This document shows positions 1 to 7,870 of a stretch of DNA of 51,765 nt, in pieces. Both the position numbers and the translations under genes were made by a program. The DNA comes from OLB7 sp966250335 (GTDB taxonomy: Bacteria; Bacteroidota; Ignavibacteria; OLB7), in the NCBI GenBank assembly GCA_966250335.1, contig CBINGZ010000042.1, forward strand, positions 1 to 51,765. Reading direction: 5' to 3'. Numbering within the stretch: the first letter of the stretch is position 1; each line of letters opens with the position of its first letter. The notes under the pieces are model-generated. The model ran no database searches. It was given only the letters and a program-made list of their open reading frames with translations, and was not told the origin of the DNA.

Positions 1-367
1 GCTTGTCTCTCCGTATATTCCGGTATAATATACCACTATATCGCGGGACCAAACAAGTGTGTAGTACCATGATATCGTAGATGTCTACATCGGATCGTGA
101 TGCTCAACATCTGTCGGCAGTAGCAATCTCAAGATGCCGTTCACTGTATTGCCGCGTTTACCGATCAGTAAACGGTTCACTATAGTAAACAGTCTTCATT
201 CCATCGAACACAACCTCCAGCCTGCAATCGAGAGCAACCTTAGGAGAATTCTGTGTCAGGTTCCGAATCTTTCGATTCGGTCGGACCGGGCCATGAGAGG
301 AATCGATCTCCGGCTCCACTTGATGCAGGTGCAAAAGAGGGGACGTACAACACGTCATTCAACCCAC
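1..367. other. Left-edge non-coding stretch with GTAAAC repeats
   Basis: No convincing gene is seen here. The first 60 bases are AT-rich compared with the rest of the window and contain the small palindrome GGTATAATATACC. At 155-174 there is an inverted repeat, CGTTTAC-cgatca-GTAAACG, and a third GTAAAC follows at 185-190. Such spaced copies could be an operator, but no adjacent intact gene shows what it would control. The stretch may be the upstream region of the broken gene that follows. Confidence 0.3.
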
Positions 368-576
368 ATGGGAACGCGAAGCCAGTACGAGCCGGCAGAA
401 GTAATCGCAGCGCGCCAGGTGCTGGTGGAGCTGATGCAGATCCTCGGTGAGTATCGCGAGCAGATGGTACTCGTGGGCGGATGGGTGCCGTTTCTGCTGT
501 TTGGTGCTGAACATATCGGCAGTACCGACATCGATATTACTCTCGACCGGGAACCCATCGACCACCCGTCCTACCC
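368..576 (+). pseudogene. Truncated nucleotidyltransferase-like gene (AbiEii/MNT-type fold)
   Basis: The frame from ATG 368 gives about 65 residues resembling the N-terminus of nucleotidyltransferase-fold proteins. A helix (ARQVLVELMQILGEYREQ) is followed by VLVGGWVPFLLFG and then STDIDITLD. The hydrophobic GG segment and the DxD-like aspartates match the first strand and metal-binding pair of that fold. After this the frame stays open for only about 15 residues, and it does so by reading through the 3' end of the convergent gene at 577, so the rest of the domain is missing. It is best read as a gene fragment left by deletion or rearrangement. Family assignment rests on motif recognition only. 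The start has no clear ribosome binding site. Confidence 0.55.
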
Positions 577-1905
577 CTACAACCCCTGCACCGCCCGCCG
601 CGCCATGACGAACATATCGTGAATAGATGAATAAACGAAGCGGGCGTTGCGCCCCACCAGCTTCATGTTCTCGAAACGATCGAAGTATGCGAGAAGCCCG
701 GCGGCGCTTGCCGCGGCGGCGATCGAGAGGACCGGGTATGCGTTCGGGATCGCCACGTCGTGCGTTGCGATGATCTCCTCCGTCGGCAGGTTCATCACCT
801 CTCTCAAGGCTCCTACCATCTCGCCCCGGAACCGATCCGAGTCGAGGTTCCAGAGGCGATCGCCCCGCTCGCACGGCGTTTCGAGGACGATCGACGTTGC
901 TCCCTTGGGAGCCATCGCGGCGCTGCGGTTCTTCGGTTCGTAGAGGCGTGTGAAGGGGATGTCGGGATCGGGGAAGTAGATCGAGGCGTTCGGCGAGAAG
1001 CGGTCGCGGCCGAGCGTGATGACGCAGAGACGCAACTGGCGGAACGTGATCGCCTCGACCGATTCCAGGATCTCCTCCGGAGGAGCGGGAGTGAGAAGCC
1101 GCGCCGTGAGGCCGAGCGGCAGCGTATTGATCACCGTCGCCGGCTCGACAAGGCCGATCCCCTCGACCTCCACACCTGTTACCCGCAGCCGATCGCGCAC
1201 GATGCGATGAACCGCCGCTCCCGTCCGGACGCCGTCGCCGAGCGAATCGGTCATCCGCTCGAAGAGCTCGCCGATTCCGTGTCGGGGATAGAGAAACGAT
1301 CCGTCGAGGTGGCGCCGCGCCGAGGAGCGCCCGCGAAACGACTCGACGAGAAACGTACGGAGGTCGAGCCGCGCCAGGCGTGAACCGGCGATCGCGGGGA
1401 CGAGTTCGTCGGGATCGCGGCCCCAGAGCTTCCGCGAGTAGTTCAGGAGCGCCAGCGATGCCAGGGTCTCGCCGTAGGTCGAGCGGGCGACGTCACCGAA
1501 ACTCTCCCCGCCGGGCCGCGAACCGCTGGTCCGCAATGCGATATTTTCCCGCGCTATCGAGGCGAGGGTTCCGAACGGCAGGCGGCGGAGCAGATCGAGC
1601 GGCGCCAGCGGAAAGTCGAGAAGACGGCCGTCGTGGTGGAGCCTGCTCGGAGCGTCGACATGGAGCAGATCGTCGCCGAGAAGCTCCCGTGCGATCGCCG
1701 TCGTTTCTTCGTCACGATCGTGCAGACGATGGGCGCCGGTGTCGACGAGGAAGTCGCCGAAGCGGAGCGTGCGGCAGTTCCCCCCGGCGCTCGGGGCTGC
1801 TTCGTAGAGCTGCCAGTCGAACCCGCGTCGACGCGCATGATATGCGGCGGCAAGCCCCGCAGGCCCCCCGCCGAGCACGGCGACGCGAGGCCTCGGCCCC
1901 CTCAT
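577..1905 (-). CDS. FAD-dependent oxidoreductase, protoporphyrinogen oxidase / amine oxidase-like
   Basis: This 442-residue protein opens with an FAD-binding Rossmann motif (VAVLGGGPAGLAAAY, residues 8-22). A conserved acidic position follows in LYEA, then the typical GGNCRT and DTGAHRLHD segments of the NAD(P)-binding_8/amine-oxidase superfamily, which includes protoporphyrinogen oxidases and UDP-galactopyranose mutase-like proteins. No signal peptide is seen, so it is probably cytoplasmic or membrane-associated. Its ATG overlaps the stop of the upstream membrane glycosyltransferase as ATGA, so the two are translationally coupled and may act together on a lipid-linked sugar or isoprenoid product. 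The substrate cannot be told from sequence. Its 3' end lies exactly at the break of the nucleotidyltransferase fragment. Confidence 0.8.
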   Translation of the reverse strand: MRGPRPRVAVLGGGPAGLAAAYHARRRGFDWQLYEAAPSAGGNCRTLRFGDFLVDTGAHRLHDRDEETTAIARELLGDDLLHVDAPSRLHHDGRLLDFPLAPLDLLRRLPFGTLASIARENIALRTSGSRPGGESFGDVARSTYGETLASLALLNYSRKLWGRDPDELVPAIAGSRLARLDLRTFLVESFRGRSSARRHLDGSFLYPRHGIGELFERMTDSLGDGVRTGAAVHRIVRDRLRVTGVEVEGIGLVEPATVINTLPLGLTARLLTPAPPEEILESVEAITFRQLRLCVITLGRDRFSPNASIYFPDPDIPFTRLYEPKNRSAAMAPKGATSIVLETPCERGDRLWNLDSDRFRGEMVGALREVMNLPTEEIIATHDVAIPNAYPVLSIAAAASAAGLLAYFDRFENMKLVGRNARFVYSSIHDMFVMARRAVQGL

Positions 1906-3362
1906 CGGCTCCCCCCGACCGCATAGTCGTACAGCTCGATCTGCGGCCAGATCCGGTTCACGTACGGATTGTGGTAGAAGCGCCGAACCCCGGCCGCAGG
2001 GAAGGGGATGCTGTCGCGATAATCGCCGACGCTGACAACGCGTCCGGCTGCCGGCCGCAGCCGCAGCGAGTCGTCGATCCCCTCGCTATCGACCGCGAGA
2101 AAACGCGCCTGTACCCCTGTCGCTGCAAGGTAGTCGTTGACCAGTCTCGTCGAGACGACCGTGAGCGGCCGGCCGCTGCGACGCAGTTCCTCTCCCGCCT
2201 GCGCTATCGCGCTCGGTCGTTTGTGCTGCCACGCCAGACCGACCCCGACGACTGTCGCCGCGCCGAGAGTGACGAGCACGACCGCCGTGCCGAGCATCCC
2301 GCGGCGAAGGATTCGCTCCAGCCCCACCGTGACGCCGAGCAGAAGAAACGGCACGAGCGGCAGCAGATGACGGCTGTGATAAATGACGTTCTGGTAGAGA
2401 AAGATCCAGACGAGATAGCTCGCGATCGCCGCGGCAATGAGCTGCCATCGCCGGCTTCGGAGCGCCGTGCGAGCGGGGCTCAGGGCGGCGCCGATCGCGA
2501 CGAGTGCCCCGAGTCCCGCGACCACGGTAAGGGGATCGCGCCCGCGCCAGTAGCCGGTCAGAGCGTCGCTCCATATCCCTTCGAGCATCCGGGCGAGTCG
2601 CAGTACGATGTTCGGTTCGGTGCGGATCGTTCCGCCGAACTCATCGAAATGTCCCGTGGTCTGGTTGGCGGCGATGGTGAGGATCTCCGGCCAGCCGGTC
2701 GTGATGAGGAGCGGAACGGCCCATAGAAGAATGCCGGCGACGAAGAGCGTCGCGGCGCGCAGTCGGGCGCCGCGCCATGTCAGCGCGTAGAGTGCGACAG
2801 GGAGGAGGAAGGGGATGTACGAGAGCCGTGTTCCGGCCAGAAGCGCCGCCGTGAAGGCGCCGCGGATTCTTCTCCCTTCCCGTTCGCTCGTCAGGTCGTG
2901 CAGCGTCCAGACGAGCAGGGCGGTGCCGAGAAGGTCGGGCATGTAGCGATTGGCATAGACCCAGAGCATCCCGTTCCCCAGCGTGGCGACCGCCAGGATG
3001 AGACCGGATCGCGATGCGAGCCTGATGCCCGCCAGCGCGCGCACTCCGAGCAGGAGCAGAACGGTGGCCAGCGCGCCGACAAGGGAGAACCCGACGGCGA
3101 AGCTCCCGGTGATCGCCGTGAAGAGTCGGGCGAGCCCGACGAAGACGAGGTAGCCGGGGAAGTGGGGTTGCAGGCGCGCGATGTCGAAGTCGACCATCGA
3201 GAGCGCGAAGTGGAGGCTGTCGGGATCTTCGACGTAATAGATCGTGGTGAGAAGACGGGTTGCGATCGCCGTGGCGGCGATGACGATAATGACGTTCCAT
3301 TCCCGTCGATCGATCGCGCCGGGCCGTCGGGCGGGGTTGCCGCCGTCGGGCTCCGAACGCAT
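1902..3362 (-). CDS. Polytopic membrane glycosyltransferase (GT39/ArnT-like, GT-C fold)
   Basis: This protein of about 486 residues has many hydrophobic segments. After a basic N-terminus the first membrane helix (VIIVIAATAIATRLLTTIYY) leads into an extracytoplasmic loop containing YYVEDPDS, the acidic motif position typical of GT-C dolichol/undecaprenyl-phosphate-sugar-dependent transferases. HFPGY and further helices follow. The C-terminal 100 residues are soluble and probably periplasmic. The start is taken at ATG 3362. An alternative ATG at 3431 would overlap the upstream stop and add 23 polar residues. A perfect 14-bp hairpin lies directly against the chosen start, which is unusual. The gene is coupled to the oxidoreductase downstream. 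Donor and acceptor are unknown. Confidence 0.7.
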   Translation of the reverse strand: MRSEPDGGNPARRPGAIDRREWNVIIVIAATAIATRLLTTIYYVEDPDSLHFALSMVDFDIARLQPHFPGYLVFVGLARLFTAITGSFAVGFSLVGALATVLLLLGVRALAGIRLASRSGLILAVATLGNGMLWVYANRYMPDLLGTALLVWTLHDLTSEREGRRIRGAFTAALLAGTRLSYIPFLLPVALYALTWRGARLRAATLFVAGILLWAVPLLITTGWPEILTIAANQTTGHFDEFGGTIRTEPNIVLRLARMLEGIWSDALTGYWRGRDPLTVVAGLGALVAIGAALSPARTALRSRRWQLIAAAIASYLVWIFLYQNVIYHSRHLLPLVPFLLLGVTVGLERILRRGMLGTAVVLVTLGAATVVGVGLAWQHKRPSAIAQAGEELRRSGRPLTVVSTRLVNDYLAATGVQARFLAVDSEGIDDSLRLRPAAGRVVSVGDYRDSIPFPAAGVRRFYHNPYVNRIWPQIELYDYAVGGSR

Positions 3363-3396
3363 CGAGCCGCCGCGGGTCGAATCCCGCGGCGGCTCG
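3363..3396 (-). terminator. Perfect stem-loop after the DUF4856 gene
   Basis: CGAGCCGCCGCGGG at 3363-3376 and its exact reverse complement at 3383-3396 form a 14-bp GC-rich stem with a 6-base loop. It sits 28 bases past the stop of the DUF4856 gene and ends one base before the ATG of the next gene. There is no U-run. It may be a U-less terminator or a stabiliser of the upstream mRNA, or it may limit translation of the downstream gene. Confidence 0.55.
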
Positions 3397-3424
3397 GTGG
3401 AGCGTGATCGCAATTTCCCGGAAC

Positions 3425-4738
3425 CTACCATCCACTCATCTGCGCGTCGGTGAAGCCGTACGCGCTCTTGAGGATCGCGGCCGCGGAGTCGATGGCCGTC
3501 ACATACGCGGTGTGCTCGCTCGTCCCTGCGGCGTTGACCGTGGGGGCCGAGCCGACCAGGGTGTGGAGCTGCGTGAGCTGGGCGTCGGTGATCATCTTGG
3601 CCGAGTTGTACTGGAGTGCGATGAGGAAGCCCTTCAGCTCCGACCACTCGTGGCGGTAGCCGACCAGGTTGAAGTTATCCCCTCCCATCGAAGGAAGCGC
3701 CTTCTTGACGGCGTTGAGATAATGGACGGCCGAGGCGGCCATGATCTTCTCCCACGTCGTCGAGACCTTGCGGAGCTGGGCCTCGACCTCCTGGGCGCTG
3801 CCGAGTCCGCTGATCGTCGCGCGTCCCTTCAGGAAGGCGTCGAAGATCTCCTTGGTGAAGTCGGTCCCTGCCGCTCCCTTGTCGCGGCGCGCGGCGTAGC
3901 GGGCGATCGTGTAGTTGAACTCCGAGGAGAGATCGATCTTTCCGTCGCCGTTGACGTCGCGGACGTACTCGGTGCCGGTGGTAAGCTGATCGTCGGTGAA
4001 GTCGGCGTAGTTGCGCGCGGCGCCGAGGTAGCCGAACGCCTCATCCCAGTTGTGCTCCATCACCGTGTATGCGAGCTTCCCTCCCTTGCCGTCGTCGGCG
4101 GCGACCGAGTTGTCCTTGGTCATGACGTTGGCAAGATAGACCGATGTCGCCTGGTAGTAGGAGACCGAGCCGAAGAGGACCTTGCCGACCATCTCCGGAA
4201 TGTCGAGGCCGTTCTCGTCGAAGAGCGCCTCGGGGGTGCCGAGCTTCATCGGATCCTGCGAGTTCTCGGCCGCTCTGCGGAGCCAGGCGCGGATAAGGGC
4301 GTCGGCCGTCGTGCCGGTGCCGACGACGGTCGCCGGCGAGATCTTGTCGGAGAGCTTCTTGTTCGTCGCGATCTTGTTGTACTGCGTCTCGAGGAGCGTC
4401 TTGCCGCTGATCGCGATCTTCGTTGTCAGATTCGCGGCGTCGCTATGCTCGTAGAGGGCCAGAAGATCGGCCTCGGTGACCGCCGTCGCCCCCGCCTTCG
4501 AGATCCCCGACAGGGTCGAGATCAGATCCTGGATCAAAAGGTTGCGCACGACCTGGCCGCCGTAGTCGATGCTGCTCTTCGAGGCGTCGAAACGGCTCTG
4601 GAACGTGTAGGTCGCCGGGACGACGATCTCCTTCGGCTGCTCGGGCTGCACGGGATCCTCGCTACAGGCGCTGAGCCCGCCGGCGAGAACGACGGCCGCC
4701 GCAAGGACAGCCCTGGAAGTGGTAAGACGATTGATCAT
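3425..4738 (-). CDS. DUF4856 lipoprotein, partner of the TonB receptor
   Basis: This 437-residue protein has a lipoprotein signal (hydrophobic AVLAAAVVLAGGLSAC, lipobox LSAC at about residues 22-25) and then PATYTFQSRF and SIDYGGQVVRNLL. That run is characteristic of DUF4856, a family found in Bacteroidota beside TonB receptors and imelysin-like proteins and linked to metal uptake. The mature protein should be anchored in the outer membrane or periplasm. The C-terminal half has the helical pattern expected of the family (YRHEWSELKGFLIALQYN). It lies 40 bases downstream of the TonB receptor on the same strand, so the two and the small lipoprotein upstream form an operon. The exact ligand is unknown. 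Iron or a related metal is the best guess from family context. Confidence 0.8.
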   Translation of the reverse strand: MINRLTTSRAVLAAAVVLAGGLSACSEDPVQPEQPKEIVVPATYTFQSRFDASKSSIDYGGQVVRNLLIQDLISTLSGISKAGATAVTEADLLALYEHSDAANLTTKIAISGKTLLETQYNKIATNKKLSDKISPATVVGTGTTADALIRAWLRRAAENSQDPMKLGTPEALFDENGLDIPEMVGKVLFGSVSYYQATSVYLANVMTKDNSVAADDGKGGKLAYTVMEHNWDEAFGYLGAARNYADFTDDQLTTGTEYVRDVNGDGKIDLSSEFNYTIARYAARRDKGAAGTDFTKEIFDAFLKGRATISGLGSAQEVEAQLRKVSTTWEKIMAASAVHYLNAVKKALPSMGGDNFNLVGYRHEWSELKGFLIALQYNSAKMITDAQLTQLHTLVGSAPTVNAAGTSEHTAYVTAIDSAAAILKSAYGFTDAQMSGW

Positions 4739-4777
4739 TGGTCTGAAGTAATTATGACGAAGCGCGAATCGATATCG

Positions 4778-7279
4778 CTATCGACCGATTGTATATCGTG
4801 CTGTCAGGTTGATCTGGCGGCGCGCCCCCGGCAGGATGCCGGAGCTCTGGCTCGCTTCCGGCATTCCCGGATGCGAGTGGAGACGCGAGCCGATGTAGAT
4901 ACGGTCGAGAAGATTCTTCGCGGAGATCGACAGGTTCAGCTCCGGCGTCGCCTGCCAGGCCGCGCCGGCGTTGACGATCGAGTATGAGGGTATCGGACCT
5001 GTGTCGCCGCGGTTGTAGACCGTTTCGATATTCTCGAAGTCCGTGTACGCCTTGCTGACGTACTGCACGTCACCGTTGATCGTCAGCCCGAAGGGAAGCT
5101 CCTTCGACAGCCCGACGACAACCGTGTGATGCGGCGCGTACGGCAGCTCCTTCCCGGCGAGATCGACGTCGACGTTCCCCGCGATCACCGCCGACTTCAT
5201 CCGTCCCTCGATCACCTCGGTCTGAAGGAAGGTGTAGACGACGGCGAGATCGGGGAGCAGCTCCGACCAGTGCGAGCCGTGAACGTGGGTTTCGAACTCG
5301 ACGCCGTAGGTCTGCGCGCGGCCGAGATTCTTGAAGGTGGAGCCGATGCCGGCCGCGACGAGATCCTCGATCGACATGTGGAAGCCGGCGAGTTCGAGCT
5401 GTGCCCAGTCGAGCGCCGCGCGGGCGCCGAGTTCGGCGTTCCAGCTCTTCTCCGACTCCAGGTCGAGTCCGCCGTTCGCCACGTTTGCTCCCCAGTTGAC
5501 GATCGCAAGGGTAGCGCTCGACGGCGGGGTGTAGCCGCGGTGGATTCCACCGAAAATGTTCCAGTCGCCGAGCGCCAGGTTTGCGCCGATCCCCGGCAGC
5601 ACCACATGGCTCGTGCGATCCTGATAGGTCGCTCCCTGCAGCCGGTCGACCATCTGCTGCTCGAAGAGTTCGAAGCGCACTCCGGGGGTCACCGTCAACC
5701 CGCCGAACGTGAAGCGGTTGGAGGCGAAGAGCGCAAGCGCCGTCGTCTCGTAATTGTTGGAGAGACCGAGGATCGTGACCTTCGTCGTATCCTCGGTGTC
5801 GCGTTGATAGTAGATCCCGGAACGGGCGTCGGGCGCATCGCCGATGGCGCGCCGGTCCAGGAAACGGTCGAAGTGGAGCCTGCCGCCGATCTCCAGATGT
5901 GATTCGGGCGCCAGGAACGAATGGTCGAGATCGTACGACTGCTCGACCCCTGCGACATAGAAGGTGCGAAGGTTGCCGAAGTTGTCGCGGCCGTTTCCGA
6001 CCCTGACGAGGTTCCCCGGCTCGTAGTAGGGGACCGCCGTGCGCTCACCGCCGGCAAGCGCATCGGGGCGGACGAAGATGTCGTTCTCGCGCCACCACTG
6101 GCGATCGAAGTAGTTCGCGTAGACCTTGGTCGTGCTCCCGAGCACGTCGTTCAGACGGTTCGTGTAGAGAACGTCGAGCGAGCCGCGCAGCACCTCGAAG
6201 TTGTCGTGCTCCTTCGGGTTGAAGGTCGGGTCGGTCGCGAACGAATATTCGGTCAGTCCGGTGTAGGTCGCGTTCGAGTTCTCGTAGTTGATGTTCCCTT
6301 TGATATAGACGACCTGATCCTCGTCGGGAACGATGTTGACCTTGGCTGTCGCGTTGTACTGTTCGAAGGCGTTGTTCTGACGGAAGCCGTCGCCGCGCTT
6401 GTAGAGAAGCTGCAGTTCGGGCTGCACGACATCACCCCCCCAGCCTCCGACCTCGGCAAGCGCCGCCACATAGCCGTTGGTGCCGACCGTGAGCTGTCCC
6501 AGACCCCCCGGCGTCGACCTTGGACGACGGGTGATATAGTTGATGACACCCCCCATCGTCTGCGGACCGTAGCGGATCGCCGCGCTCCCCTTGATCACCT
6601 CGATCCCCTCGATCCGCTCGGCCGGCGGGTTGTAGTACATGTTCGGGTAGATGTACACGGCCGGAGCCACCGGAACGCCATCCTCGAGAATCAGGACGCG
6701 CGAGCTGCGACGCGGGGAGAGGCCGCGGATGCCGACGCTGATCCGTGAGTTTCCGATGCCGTCGTCGGAGGCGATGTTGACCCCGGGGATGTAGCGGACG
6801 GCATCCTGCGTCCCGATCGGCGCGATCGCCGCCAGTTGCTGCGCATCGATCCGTGTCGCGGTGCCGGGCATCCTGCTGTAGACCTCGGGCGACTCGCCGA
6901 TGACCTCGATAGGTCGCATCAGGAAGTCTCCCTGCGGAAGCTGTATCGTGATCTGTGCCGTTTCCCCCGCGGCCACGCGCACCTCCATCTGCTGCTCCCG
7001 ATATCCGAAGAGTCGCGCGCGCAACGTCACTGTTCCGGCCGGAACCTTCTCCAGTCGGAACCTGCCGTCGCGGCCGCTGAGGGTGCCGATCTGTCCCTGT
7101 CCGGTACGGACGTAGACGGCCGCGCCGATCACCGGCTCGCCGCTCGTCGAATCGACGACGCGTCCGGCAATGGTCGCGACCGTTTCCTGCTGGGCGAGCG
7201 CCGTGCTCTTACTGAGACCAAATCCAAGTACGGCGACGAAGAGAAGGAGGAACCGGGGATTGAGGTTCACGTGGATCAA
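4778..7279 (-). CDS. TonB-dependent outer membrane receptor (FecA-like)
   Basis: This 833-residue protein has a signal peptide (FLLLFVAVLGFGL...ALAQ). Residues 35-115 form a carboxypeptidase-regulatory-like beta domain (IAGRVVDSTSGEPVIGAAVYV). The plug domain follows (AVRYIPGVN, VGIRGLSPRRSSRVLILEDGV, IEGIEVIKGSAAIRYGPQTMGGVINYIT), then a beta-barrel of about 600 residues ending in an aromatic/basic strand (INLTARYTIGR). The pattern fits Fe(III)-dicitrate/siderophore-type receptors, but the ligand is inferred. The start is a TTG at 7279 overlapping the stop of the preceding lipoprotein gene as TTGA, which implies coupling. A GTG at 7270 is an alternative. No strong Shine-Dalgarno is seen. It works with TonB-ExbBD and a binding lipoprotein to import its ligand. 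Confidence 0.9.
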   Translation of the reverse strand: MIHVNLNPRFLLLFVAVLGFGLSKSTALAQQETVATIAGRVVDSTSGEPVIGAAVYVRTGQGQIGTLSGRDGRFRLEKVPAGTVTLRARLFGYREQQMEVRVAAGETAQITIQLPQGDFLMRPIEVIGESPEVYSRMPGTATRIDAQQLAAIAPIGTQDAVRYIPGVNIASDDGIGNSRISVGIRGLSPRRSSRVLILEDGVPVAPAVYIYPNMYYNPPAERIEGIEVIKGSAAIRYGPQTMGGVINYITRRPRSTPGGLGQLTVGTNGYVAALAEVGGWGGDVVQPELQLLYKRGDGFRQNNAFEQYNATAKVNIVPDEDQVVYIKGNINYENSNATYTGLTEYSFATDPTFNPKEHDNFEVLRGSLDVLYTNRLNDVLGSTTKVYANYFDRQWWRENDIFVRPDALAGGERTAVPYYEPGNLVRVGNGRDNFGNLRTFYVAGVEQSYDLDHSFLAPESHLEIGGRLHFDRFLDRRAIGDAPDARSGIYYQRDTEDTTKVTILGLSNNYETTALALFASNRFTFGGLTVTPGVRFELFEQQMVDRLQGATYQDRTSHVVLPGIGANLALGDWNIFGGIHRGYTPPSSATLAIVNWGANVANGGLDLESEKSWNAELGARAALDWAQLELAGFHMSIEDLVAAGIGSTFKNLGRAQTYGVEFETHVHGSHWSELLPDLAVVYTFLQTEVIEGRMKSAVIAGNVDVDLAGKELPYAPHHTVVVGLSKELPFGLTINGDVQYVSKAYTDFENIETVYNRGDTGPIPSYSIVNAGAAWQATPELNLSISAKNLLDRIYIGSRLHSHPGMPEASQSSGILPGARRQINLTARYTIGR

Positions 7280-7500
7280 TTGACTTCGGGATTGCTCTCG
7301 ACGGTGGGAAGGACGCCGTCGGCATTGTTGGCCGTCGAGTCGACAGGAGGGGACACGGAGATATTGCCGTAGCTGCCGTTTGCCGGCTTGGAGCCGGACT
7401 GCGGCGAGAGGATCGGATCATCCTCGCACGACGTCAGCACGGTGGCGGCCGCCAGCGCCGGGATTCCGACGAGCATAAGGTTTCTCAGAAGCAGTCGCAC
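7276..7500 (-). CDS. Small lipoprotein at the head of the TonB receptor operon
   Basis: This 74-residue protein starts at GTG 7500, with an internal ATG at 7476 as an alternative. The N-terminus is basic and then hydrophobic, with a lipobox-like LTSC at about residues 22-25, then acidic and low-complexity sequence (CEDDPILSPQSG). No known domain is seen. Its stop overlaps the TTG of the TonB receptor, so it is the first gene of the uptake operon. Short lipoproteins in this position are common in Bacteroidota but their function is usually unknown. It could be a surface anchor or a remnant of a larger binding protein. Confidence 0.55.
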   Translation of the reverse strand: MRLLLRNLMLVGIPALAAATVLTSCEDDPILSPQSGSKPANGSYGNISVSPPVDSTANNADGVLPTVESNPEVN

Positions 7501-7642
7501 AGGTGTCGTGTCCGTAGTTCTTATTCAGACTGTGTCCACACAAAAGTAGAGGGTGAGGATAAACCCGGCAAGCGGTGGGGGTATATCAAACAGTAACAGA
7601 GGGGCTGCGGAGGGACAGGGTCCGGGGCGTTGATGATATCGG

Positions 7643-7670
7643 TTGCAGTACCGGGAAAACAGTATATTTG
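7643..7670 (+). promoter_or_regulatory. Bacteroidota-type promoter for the STAND NTPase gene
   Basis: TTG at 7643-7645 and TATATTTG at 7663-7670, 17 bases apart, match the TTTG/TAnnTTTG pattern of the Bacteroidota primary sigma factor. Transcription would start near 7677 and leave a leader of about 190 bases. The match is by eye. Confidence 0.5.
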
Positions 7671-7870
7671 CATTCGATATTTCTGCGATATGAATATCCG
7701 CCTTGAAGTGTCGGCACCCTCCTCTTCTCCTACTTCGACACCGAGAATATCCCTTACCCGCATCCGACGGTACGACGCCGATATCGGTCATGGGGCAGGG
7801 ACGGCCCGCTCCGTCGATTCTTCATCCGCGACCTGATCTGAATTATAGTATGGTATGGAGTAAGAGTATC

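Noticed and set aside
3404..4987. 527-residue plus-strand open frame over the DUF4856 gene
   Set aside because: Leu/Arg/Gly-rich shadow; the minus-strand frame has a lipoprotein signal and family motifs.
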